This document shows, piece by piece, positions 7,956-15,700 of a stretch of 24,211 nucleotides of DNA. Made by a program: the position numbers and the translations under genes. Below the pieces are notes generated by a model, which saw only the letters and a program-made list of their open reading frames with translations, was not told the origin of the DNA and ran no database searches. Position 1 is the stretch's first letter. Every line of letters starts with the position of its first letter. The stretch is taken from NCBI GenBank assembly GCA_023433225.1, contig JAEZDQ010000203.1, forward strand, positions 1-24,211, in the 5' to 3' direction. The stretch is from Bacteroidota bacterium (GTDB taxonomy: Bacteria; Bacteroidota; Bacteroidia; Flavobacteriales; Weeksellaceae).

Positions 7956-9545
7956 ATGGACAAGAAATTATTGCGTTCTTATATTTTCAGACATCTCGAC
8001 GGAATAGTGGTTCCGTCGGTCATTCATCAATTATCCCAAAAAGGAATTTTGGAATTTATTCTTCAAAATCAAAGTTTGGATTTGGAGAAAATTGCAAAGG
8101 AATTCAATGCCAATGAAGGTTATCTCAACGTTGGGCTTCGGATTTTGGCTTCGCAGGGATATTTGAATTATGAATTGAATAATTCGGAAAATACCATTAG
8201 GATTTCCACCAATGAAAATTCGGAGAAAGCATTTTCATATGTCGGAATTTATACGGATTTAGCAGAATTTTTATCCGATGAGGAATTGATTTCTTCTCAG
8301 GCCATTTCCGATGATCTCGGTCGAAAATGGATGAATTTGTATGAAAAATACCGTACAATTTTATCGGAGAATCCGGATGAAGTATCTTTGGAATATCAAA
8401 TTCAAAAACACATTGAAGGCAGTTTAATCAGTCCGATAATCGTCAAACTCGGCATGAGTGGAATGTTTCACAAATACTTTATGGAAGCCTCTTTTAGTGC
8501 CGATGAATTTCATAAAAATCCGGGTTGTTTTGAACAGATTTTGGATGCTTTGGCCGAATTGGGTTGGTTTACCAAAATAGGCAGAAATTTTCAGTTTACC
8601 GAAACCGGATTGTTTTTTGCCCGTCGTGCTTCGGCTTATGGCGTGACTGTTTCTTATCTCCCGATGTTTGCCAAAATGCAAAATCTTTTATTTGGCAAAG
8701 CCAATGAAATCCGTGAAGTGGAAACGGGTGAAGAGGAAATCCATGTGAACCGCGAAATGAATGTTTGGGGAAGTGGCGGTGCGCATTCTACTTATTTTAA
8801 AGTTCTGGATGAATTTATCATCGAAATTTTTAACCGTCCGCTGGACGAGCAACCCAAAGGAATTCTCGATATGGGTTGTGGAAATGGGGCTTTGTTGCAG
8901 CATCTTTACGATGTGATTGAAAGCCGTACTTTGCGTGGGAAAAATTTGGACGAACATCCGCTTTTCCTTGTGGGTGCCGATTTCAACAAAGCTGCATTGA
9001 AAGTCACGAGAGCTAATTTGGTGAAAAATGACATCTGGGCAAAAGTGATTTGGGGCGACATCGGAAATCCGAAACAATTGTCAGATGATTTAAAATCCGA
9101 TTACGATATCAATTTGGGTGATTTGCTGAACATCCGGACATTTCTAGATCACAACCGGATTTGGGAGGATGTTTCAGATTTGGGAAAAAACAGAATCAGT
9201 TCCTCTACCGGCGCTTTTGCATTTCGGGGAAAACGTTTGTCCAATAGTGACGTGGAAGAAAATCTTTTACAACATCTGAAAAAATGGACGCCTTATGTGG
9301 AGAAATTCGGTTTGCTGGTAATCGAATTACATACTTTGCCGCCGCAACTTACAGCTGAAAATTTAGGGAAAACTGCAGCCACGGCTTATGATGCTACGCA
9401 TGGATATTCGGATCAATACATTGTGGAGGTCGATGTTTTTCATCGGATTTGTAAAGAAGCCGGTTTAAATCCCGACGGAAATTTATTCAAAAAATTTCCA
9501 GACTCTGAATTGGCAACCGTAAGTATTAATTTGCTGAAGAAATAA
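7956..9545 (+). CDS. SAM-dependent methyltransferase with two N-terminal winged-helix domains (AprA-related type)
   Basis: A 529-residue protein. The N-terminal part is winged-helix-like and appears duplicated: residues about 8-70 (RHLDGIVVPSVIHQLSQKGI...) resemble about 148-210 (KHIEGSLISPIIVKLGMSGM...). A class I methyltransferase core follows with SAM motif I ILDMGCGNGALL at about residue 303, an acidic residue in VGADFNKAAL, and WGDIGNP. The overall shape (winged helix, then MT core, then a 100-residue tail with VIELHTLPPQL) recalls methyltransferases annotated as AprA-related, after the MT domain of the apratoxin synthase AprA. The substrate here is unknown and there are no polyketide synthase genes nearby. 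It is monocistronic with its own promoter, and its 3' end overlaps the convergent DUF3307 gene by 20 bp. Confidence 0.78.
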   Translation: MDKKLLRSYIFRHLDGIVVPSVIHQLSQKGILEFILQNQSLDLEKIAKEFNANEGYLNVGLRILASQGYLNYELNNSENTIRISTNENSEKAFSYVGIYTDLAEFLSDEELISSQAISDDLGRKWMNLYEKYRTILSENPDEVSLEYQIQKHIEGSLISPIIVKLGMSGMFHKYFMEASFSADEFHKNPGCFEQILDALAELGWFTKIGRNFQFTETGLFFARRASAYGVTVSYLPMFAKMQNLLFGKANEIREVETGEEEIHVNREMNVWGSGGAHSTYFKVLDEFIIEIFNRPLDEQPKGILDMGCGNGALLQHLYDVIESRTLRGKNLDEHPLFLVGADFNKAALKVTRANLVKNDIWAKVIWGDIGNPKQLSDDLKSDYDINLGDLLNIRTFLDHNRIWEDVSDLGKNRISSSTGAFAFRGKRLSNSDVEENLLQHLKKWTPYVEKFGLLVIELHTLPPQLTAENLGKTAATAYDATHGYSDQYIVEVDVFHRICKEAGLNPDGNLFKKFPDSELATVSINLLKK

Positions 9546-10248
9546 TTTCAGAAAGTTCGAGATAGGCCATTCCGGTAAGAATTCCGATGCCGAAACTGAG
9601 CAAAGTGCCGATCAGAATGTATTCTGTAAGTCGGATGTCTTTATTTTCTTTCAGATCGCCAAAACGGAAAATCGACTTGGCAGCAAGTAAAAACCCAATG
9701 CCCTCCCAAAAATTAATCACGATAAAAAGGAAAATGAAAAGACGTTCCAGAATTCCGATGTATTTCCCTGCATAATTCGTCTTTTTGTTATTTTTATTCG
9801 GATTTATATTTTTGAGCAATACTTTCAGAAGGACCGAAGTTACGGTCGTAACCATAATCAAAGCTGAGTAAAGCAATAAATTTCCGGGACTGAAAACCAG
9901 TTCGAAATTAATCCGGAACGGATAAAAATAATTCACGACCATCGCAATGGCAAGGAGGTGCAGGAATTGATCTCCAAAGAAATAAAGTTTTGAAAACTTC
10001 TTTTTTTCGGTGTAAAGTTTGGCTGTGTCGATGGCGAAATGAGCAAAGCTCAGCACCAGAATTCCGATGAAATATTTCGGATCAAATCCGGTCAGTATCA
10101 GCAAAAGCAATAAATGAACAAGCGTGTGGAAATAGAGAAATTTCGATTTGATTTTATGCTTTCTTTTGTGCCTAACCCAGGAGTCGGGCTGGAGCAAAAA
10201 ATCTCCGGCCAGGTGAGCAAGAACGAATTTGAGCGCCAATATCATCAT
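9526..10248 (-). CDS. DUF3307 family multi-pass membrane protein
   Basis: A 240-residue integral membrane protein with about six hydrophobic segments. The conserved polar motifs of DUF3307 lie inside or next to helices: AHLAGDFLLQ (His12, Asp16, Gln20), FHTLVH (His41, His45), AHFAID (His70, Asp74) and FGDQFLH (Asp93, His97). Such repeated His/Asp pairs suggest a buried metal site, possibly a membrane hydrolase, but this is inference and no activity is established to my knowledge. The start codon overlaps the SatD stop (ATGA or TGATG, depending on which of two adjacent ATGs is used), so the pair is translationally coupled and its job is presumably tied to SatD. The last 20 bp overlap the 3' end of the convergent methyltransferase gene. 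Confidence 0.82.
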   Translation of the reverse strand: MMILALKFVLAHLAGDFLLQPDSWVRHKRKHKIKSKFLYFHTLVHLLLLLILTGFDPKYFIGILVLSFAHFAIDTAKLYTEKKKFSKLYFFGDQFLHLLAIAMVVNYFYPFRINFELVFSPGNLLLYSALIMVTTVTSVLLKVLLKNINPNKNNKKTNYAGKYIGILERLFIFLFIVINFWEGIGFLLAAKSIFRFGDLKENKDIRLTEYILIGTLLSFGIGILTGMAYLELSEIISSAN

Positions 10249-10850
10249 ATTCCCTTGATTTCCTGATTGTAAAGTTCTACAACTTTTCTGATTTCATCAA
10301 ATCCTGCTCTTTTCAGCGCCGAACTGATCGTTCCCTGACTTTTCTTTTGAAGAAGTTTGGCCAGTTCCGATTGGTTCAGCTTAGGATTTTTCAAAGCAGT
10401 AAAAACCACTTCGGCAGTAGTCGGCTGCCAGGAGTCAATGATGAAATCGAGCAGATTTAAAATCACGTTGTAACGCTGATTGAATTTTTCGTTTGGAGTC
10501 TGAATGCCCAAAGTTTCCTTTTTGAAACTTTCCAATTTCCGCCCCGAATTCACAAAAGCAGAGCCATTTGACTCGCTGACTTTGGAAGATTTAAAATCGA
10601 TTTCTCCCAGCCCTATAGCCATTCGTACGTCCACTCCAATAGATTTCATCGCTGATTTCAACAGTAAAACCGCTTCCATGCTTTCCTTTTTTGAAAGGAT
10701 TAATTGAAAACTGTCGCCACGGTAAATTTCCCAATCGGTTTTCTCTTTTCCATATTGAGATAAAATTTCTTTGAGCTGTTTCAACCAACTTTCAGGCACG
10801 GTTTTCTGCGAGTCAATAATATCCCCTGTGATGACAGTCCATTTTTTCAT
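10245..10850 (-). CDS. SatD family protein: cyclase-like N-terminal domain plus C-terminal HTH
   Basis: A 201-residue protein. The ATG at 10850 is preferred over one 16 codons upstream because ITGDIIDSQK is the usual start of the family and the longer form runs into the operator repeats. Residues 5-110 contain VITGDIIDS (Asp10), YRGDSFQLIL (Asp46), VRMAIGLGEI and SAFVNSGRKL, a pattern resembling the metal-binding and base-binding blocks of class III nucleotidyl cyclases. Residues 143-194 form a winged helix-turn-helix (LNQSELAKLLQKKSQGTISS). SatD is named after the Streptococcus mutans sat (secretion and acid tolerance) locus; its biochemical role is unclear. It is the first gene of a coupled pair with DUF3307. 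Four phased palindromes lie directly upstream, so autoregulation is likely. Confidence 0.8.
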   Translation of the reverse strand: MKKWTVITGDIIDSQKTVPESWLKQLKEILSQYGKEKTDWEIYRGDSFQLILSKKESMEAVLLLKSAMKSIGVDVRMAIGLGEIDFKSSKVSESNGSAFVNSGRKLESFKKETLGIQTPNEKFNQRYNVILNLLDFIIDSWQPTTAEVVFTALKNPKLNQSELAKLLQKKSQGTISSALKRAGFDEIRKVVELYNQEIKGI

Positions 10851-10869
10851 TGATGTAAAGATAAAAAAT

Positions 10870-10974
10870 ATTATTGATGATTTTGTCAATATTTCCAATT
10901 ATTGAGGATTTCATCAATATTTCCAATTATTGAGGATTTAGTCAATAATATTTAAAATTGAGTTTTAACTCAAT
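10870..10974. repeat. Four phased ATTGA-N8-TCAAT palindromes, putative operator array of satD
   Basis: Four palindromes of the form ATTGA-N8-TCAAT start at 10873, 10901, 10929 and 10957, each exactly 28 bp after the last. The first three also share most of the surrounding unit (ATTATTGA, then GATTT, then TCAATA; copies 10870-10897, 10898-10925, 10926-10953), so they are true tandem repeats. The fourth keeps only the arms and spacing, and overlaps the rsmE stop codon. The array begins about 20 bp upstream of the satD ATG, where an HTH regulator would be expected to bind. Function inferred from position and symmetry. Confidence 0.7.
10957..10974 (-). terminator. Possible weak terminator of rsmE, shared with the fourth palindrome
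   Basis: On the minus strand ATTGAGT-TAAA-ACTCAAT forms a 7-bp AT-rich stem followed by TTTT, and it includes the rsmE TGA stop (10970-10972). The stem is weak. The same bases form the fourth operator-like palindrome, so the terminator reading is the less certain one. Confidence 0.3.
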
Positions 10975-11677
10975 ATTTTTGATTCATCCAGTTCAATCCG
11001 AAAACCGCATTCAAAGCGGCTGTTTCAGTACGAAGCCGTTGATTCCCCAGTGAAATTCCCGTAAAACCATTTTGCTGTGCGAGTTCAATTTCTTCCTTGG
11101 AAAAGTCACCTTCCGGGCCAATCAAAATTAAATAACTCTGGTTAGGCTGAATAAAATTTTTGAAATCCATACGGTTAAAATTTTCATCACAATGCGCAAT
11201 CATCTTAATTTCAGGATGATGTTGTAAGATGAAATCAGAAAATTTAACCAAACCATTCAATTTCGGGACGTAAGCTTTGAGAGATTGTTTCACGGCGGAA
11301 ATTAAAATTTTATTACATCTTTCGAGGTTGATGTTCTTGCGTTCGGAATGAAAAGATTTCAGAAAACTGATTTGGTCGATTCCGATTTCAGTCGCCTTTT
11401 CCAGAAAGAATTCCATGCGTTCCATGCTTTTGGTGGGTGCGATGGCAATATGGATATTATAAGGCCATTTTTCGAAATTTTCAATCCATTCATCCACCTC
11501 TATTTCTACAGATTTGGAATTGATTCGAGAAACAATCCCTTTTGCCATTTGACCTTTTCCGTCGGTAATCTGAATTTCTTGTCCGATTTTTCCTCGCAGA
11601 ACTTTAGTGAAATGAAGACTTTCATCGCCCGTTAATTCTGCGAAATTTCCCGAGATATTTCCAATAAATAAATGCAT
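10970..11677 (-). CDS. rsmE: 16S rRNA (uracil(1498)-N(3))-methyltransferase RsmE
   Basis: RsmE methylates N3 of U1498 in 16S rRNA using SAM. The 235-residue protein has an N-terminal PUA-like RNA-binding region (MHLFIGNISGNFAELTGDES, HFTKVLRGKIGQEI). A SPOUT-class methyltransferase domain follows with the trefoil-knot motifs LILIGPEGDFSKEEIE and ISLGNQRLRTETAA, which bind SAM. Its length is usual for the family. The ATG at 11677 overlaps the tsaD stop by one base (TGATG), so it is translated by coupling from tsaD; a TTG one codon further upstream is less likely. Its 3' end runs into the satD operator array. Confidence 0.95.
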   Translation of the reverse strand: MHLFIGNISGNFAELTGDESLHFTKVLRGKIGQEIQITDGKGQMAKGIVSRINSKSVEIEVDEWIENFEKWPYNIHIAIAPTKSMERMEFFLEKATEIGIDQISFLKSFHSERKNINLERCNKILISAVKQSLKAYVPKLNGLVKFSDFILQHHPEIKMIAHCDENFNRMDFKNFIQPNQSYLILIGPEGDFSKEEIELAQQNGFTGISLGNQRLRTETAALNAVFGLNWMNQKY

Positions 11678-12696
11678 CAAATCAAATATTTGGCAACCGA
11701 TTTTGAAGTTAAATTGGCGAATTGTTTTTGTTCGAATTTCAATTGTCCGGTCATTGCTATCATAGCAGCATTATCGGTGGTATATTCAAATTTAGGTATG
11801 AAAACCTTCCAACTTTTTTGTGTTTCCATGTTTTTTAAACGCTTACGAATTTCTGAATTGGCCGAAACACCACCGGCAACTGCTACTTGACGAATTCCCG
11901 TTTGTTCGGCAGCCAGAGACAATTTCTCCATCAAAATATCGACGATGGTTTTCTGAATGGAAGCACAAAGGTCGTTTAGATTTTCCTGTATGAAATCCGG
12001 ATTTTCTTTTACTTCTTTCTGAATAAAATAAAGAATAGCGGTTTTCAATCCGCTGAAACTGAAATTGAGTTTATCGACTTTGGGTTTAGAAAAACTGAAT
12101 TTTTCAGGATTTCCTTCTTTGGCTAATTTATCGATAATGGGTCCGGCAGGATAATCCAATCCCATAATTTTGCCGGCTTTGTCAAATGCTTCTCCCGCTG
12201 CATCATCAATGGTTTCTCCCAAAATCTCCATTTCGAAAAAATTGGAAACTTTCACAATTTGGGTATGTCCGCCACTCACAGTTAAGCACAAGAACGGAAA
12301 TTCCGGAGAAGATTCGTTGGCATCTTCGATAAAATGCGCCAAAATATGTCCTTGCATGTGGTTGACTTCAATAAGTGGAATTTCGAGTGCCATGCTAAGC
12401 GATTTGGCAAAACTACTGCCTACGAGAAGAGAGCCCATCAATCCGGGGCCGCGGGTAAAAGCGATTGCACTGAGTTGATTCCGTTCAATTCCGGCTTGCT
12501 TTAAAGCCTCATTCACTACGGGAACGATGTTTTGCTGGTGGGCACGCGAAGCAAGTTCCGGAACGACTCCGCCATAGCTTTGGTGTATTTTTTGATTGGC
12601 AATGACGTTGGAAAGGATTTTCCGGTTTTGAATAACGGATGCGGCCGTATCATCACAAGAAGATTCGATTCCTAAAATGATGGGAAATGCACTCAT
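11677..12696 (-). CDS. tsaD: tRNA N6-threonylcarbamoyladenosine transferase TsaD
   Basis: TsaD transfers the threonylcarbamoyl group from threonylcarbamoyl-AMP to A37 of ANN-decoding tRNAs, working with TsaB and TsaE. The 339-residue protein has the ASKHA fold signature ILGIESSCDDTAAS, the metal-binding HMQGH (His113, His117), SGGHTQIV, the VAVAGGVSANSEIR ATP-binding segment and the late DNAAMIAM block with a metal-ligand Asp. Length and motifs are complete. It heads a two-gene unit with rsmE (1-base overlap) and diverges from the TamB gene across 60 bp. A near-consensus -7 box (GATATTTG on the minus strand) sits in that gap. Confidence 0.96.
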   Translation of the reverse strand: MSAFPIILGIESSCDDTAASVIQNRKILSNVIANQKIHQSYGGVVPELASRAHQQNIVPVVNEALKQAGIERNQLSAIAFTRGPGLMGSLLVGSSFAKSLSMALEIPLIEVNHMQGHILAHFIEDANESSPEFPFLCLTVSGGHTQIVKVSNFFEMEILGETIDDAAGEAFDKAGKIMGLDYPAGPIIDKLAKEGNPEKFSFSKPKVDKLNFSFSGLKTAILYFIQKEVKENPDFIQENLNDLCASIQKTIVDILMEKLSLAAEQTGIRQVAVAGGVSANSEIRKRLKNMETQKSWKVFIPKFEYTTDNAAMIAMTGQLKFEQKQFANLTSKSVAKYLI

Positions 12697-12724
12697 TTTA
12701 TCGTTCAGAATTAATTATTTAGAG

Positions 12725-12732
12725 TAATTTTG
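12725..12732 (+). promoter_or_regulatory. Putative -7 element of the TamB gene
   Basis: TAATTTTG matches TAnnTTTG and lies 25 bp before the TTG start codon, inside the 60-bp divergent gap with tsaD. No clear -33 TTG partner is seen. Confidence 0.35.
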
Positions 12733-12756
12733 TTACAAATATCGGAAATTTAGAGT

Positions 12757-15700
12757 TTGAAAGCATTAAGAAGAATTGGCAGAATCATTTTGATAACGGC
12801 TATTGCGCTGCTTTCACTGTTGTTGACCGTTATGATTGTGGTTCAAATTCCCGCTGTACAAACCCGAATTGCCGAATATGCCGTCACCGAATTAAATAAA
12901 ACTTTTGGAACCCAAATTTTCATAGACCGCGTAAATATTGACTTCTTTGGCGATATCAACTTATACGACGTTTCTACCAAAGACAATCGGGAATTAGAGT
13001 TTGTTCAAATTGAAAGGTTGGAGGCGAGATTGAGCTTAATCGGTTTTATCCGTAACCCGAACAACCTTACCATCAAGAAACTCAAGCTTTACAATCCAAA
13101 GGTTCAGGTGATTACTTATAAAGGCGATTCGGAAAGCAACTTTATAGACCTGATTAATAAATTTCAAAACCAAGAAGCGAAAGGAGAATCGGATTTTATC
13201 TTGCGCGGTGATGTGGAAATTATCAATGCGGAATTATTGATTCGGAATCAAAATTTGGAACCACACCGGCAGGATTGGGTCAATTCCAAGAACTTCAATG
13301 CAGTGATTGAAAATTTCAAGTTGGAAGACAATGAGATATGGGCGGAATTGAAAGATTTGAGTTTTGAATCCGTACGAAATGGGGAAAACTATTTTGTTGA
13401 AAATTTTTCTACGGACTTTCATTATTCCGATAAAGAAATCAGGTTTGACAAACTGGATTTAAAAACAACAGGGTCCTACCTCAGCGGCCATTTGGTTTTT
13501 TCCTATAATTCAGTGGATGAGCTGAAAGATTTTGTAAACAAAGTCGAATGGAATGCCCATTTCAAAGAAGACTCCCGCGTAAATTTTAAAGACATCCGCT
13601 ATTTTGTCGATAATTTCGACAAGAACAGCACAGTTGATTTATTGGGAGAAGTCTCCGGAACCTTGAATCACCTCAATGTAAGTAACCTGCAATTGGTTTC
13701 TGACGGTGTTTTCGTTGCGGCCACTGAATTCCGGTTGAACGATATGACCAATGGAGAAAAGCTTAGCATTTTTGCGGAAAACATTAAACTTAAGACTTCG
13801 TACATAAACTTAAAAGAAATACTGCCGACCTTTGTAGCAAGCCGCTTGCCGGATTTTATTGACCGTTTCGGAACCATGGATTTTGCAGGCAGTTTTGACT
13901 TGAACCCGGAACAAATTACCATTGATGGAAATGCGATTACCGCTTTGGGGGATGCGGATGTGAATGTTTTATTGCAGAATTACAGGAATCATTTGCGCTA
14001 CAGCGGAACGGTGGTTGCCGACGACATCAATCTCCGCCAAATCACCGAAGTCAAGGAATTGGGTTTTGTAAAAGGTAAAATGCAGTTTGATGGAGTAGGG
14101 ACAGACGTTAAAACATTGCGACTGACCGCAAAAGGAAATTTGGATTATTTGGATTTGCTAGACAAACGTTATCAAAATGTTTCTGTGGACGGGAAATTGG
14201 AAAGGTCAGTATTTGATGGCGTACTGGCGATTCGAGATGCGCATTTGAACGCCAATTATTTAGGTACTTTTGATTTTTCAGGTTCCCAATTTAAAATGAA
14301 TTTCAATTCGGAAGTCCGCCATATTAATTTAGATTATATGGGCGTTACCAAAAATTTGAATGCCAAGTTGAAGGCGAATATAAACGGCGATTTTACGTTC
14401 ACCAATTTGGACGATTTTATTGGAAAATTAAACATTGAAAATTTACATTTTACCTCAAAAACCGATACACTCAATATCCCGGAAGCCTATTTGGTCTCTT
14501 CCAAAACCGGAGAAATCCAAAACTTAGAGCTCGATATTCCGAATTATCTCAAAGGAGAAATTCACGGGAAATACAGGTTAAGCCAATTGCCTGATGCAGT
14601 GATGAATGTGGTGGGTAGAACTACGCTTCTCAGTTATGAAACCGTTGCGGTTGCTCCGAACCAGAATTTTGTGTTTTATTTCGAAGTTGAACAAGATTTG
14701 TTTTCCCTAATCGATCCGCGCATTCAGATTGCGCCCGGAACCATTGTGGACGGCGAAGTCGATACCGGCAGCAATACTTTGATTGCCGAATTGAGTTCAA
14801 GCGAAATCGGTTTCGACGGGTTCAATATTTACAATCCCTTGATTAACATTGATACTTCCAAAGACACCGAGCCTATTTATTTGCGTTCAGACAGCCTCCA
14901 AGCAAAGGGAGTGATGGTCTATAACTTGGATTTATATACTACGCCGATTCAGGATTCACTTTTGGTCAAAACCCATTTTCAGATAGGGAAGGAGTTTCCG
15001 GCTTATTTTGATTTGAACCTTTTTCATACTTTAGACAGCCAGAAAAACCTGGTGTTCGGTTTCTCACCATCGACCATCAATATCGATGACACGAACTGGT
15101 ACCTGAATCCTAATAATGAACGGAATTCCAATCGCGTGACCGTTAATTTCGATAAGAATTATTACCAGTTACAAAATATTTTGTTGGAATCCGAAGGGCA
15201 AAAATTATTACTCGATGGTTATTACGCCAGCAATACCGACTACCAGCTCAATGCGGATTTGGAAGAACTCATATTGTCTAAATTAATTCCCAAAGGGATT
15301 TTGGGCAACCTAAGCATCGATGGCGTAGCCAATGGGATTGTAAACATCGTCCGAACCAAAGATGAATTCAAACCTTTGATGGAAATAGACATTACCACAC
15401 TCAAGCTCAATGAATACCTTCTGGGTGATTTGTCGGCTGTCGGGATTTATAATTTTGATGAAAATGTATTTGATCTGGAATTATTTCTGGAGCAACAACA
15501 AGTTCAAGTGCTTTATGTAAACGGATTTATCGACAACAAACCCGAAACGCCGGAAGTGAACCTCGTTGCCAGTTTAGATGATTTTGATTTTAAGTTTGTC
15601 GAAAGTTTCCTTTCCGCTGCGATGCATAACCTGCGGGGAATGGTTTCAGGCGATATGCGCTTTACCGGACCCATCGACTCTCCGGATTTTGAAGGAATGC

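Noticed and set aside
10851..10898. Longer satD start at 10898
   Set aside because: The family starts near ITGDI, and the extension would be translated from the operator repeats.
10861..10974. Could the 28-bp repeats be a CRISPR array?
   Set aside because: The units are directly adjacent with no variable spacers, the repeats are AT-rich operator-like palindromes, and no cas genes are present.
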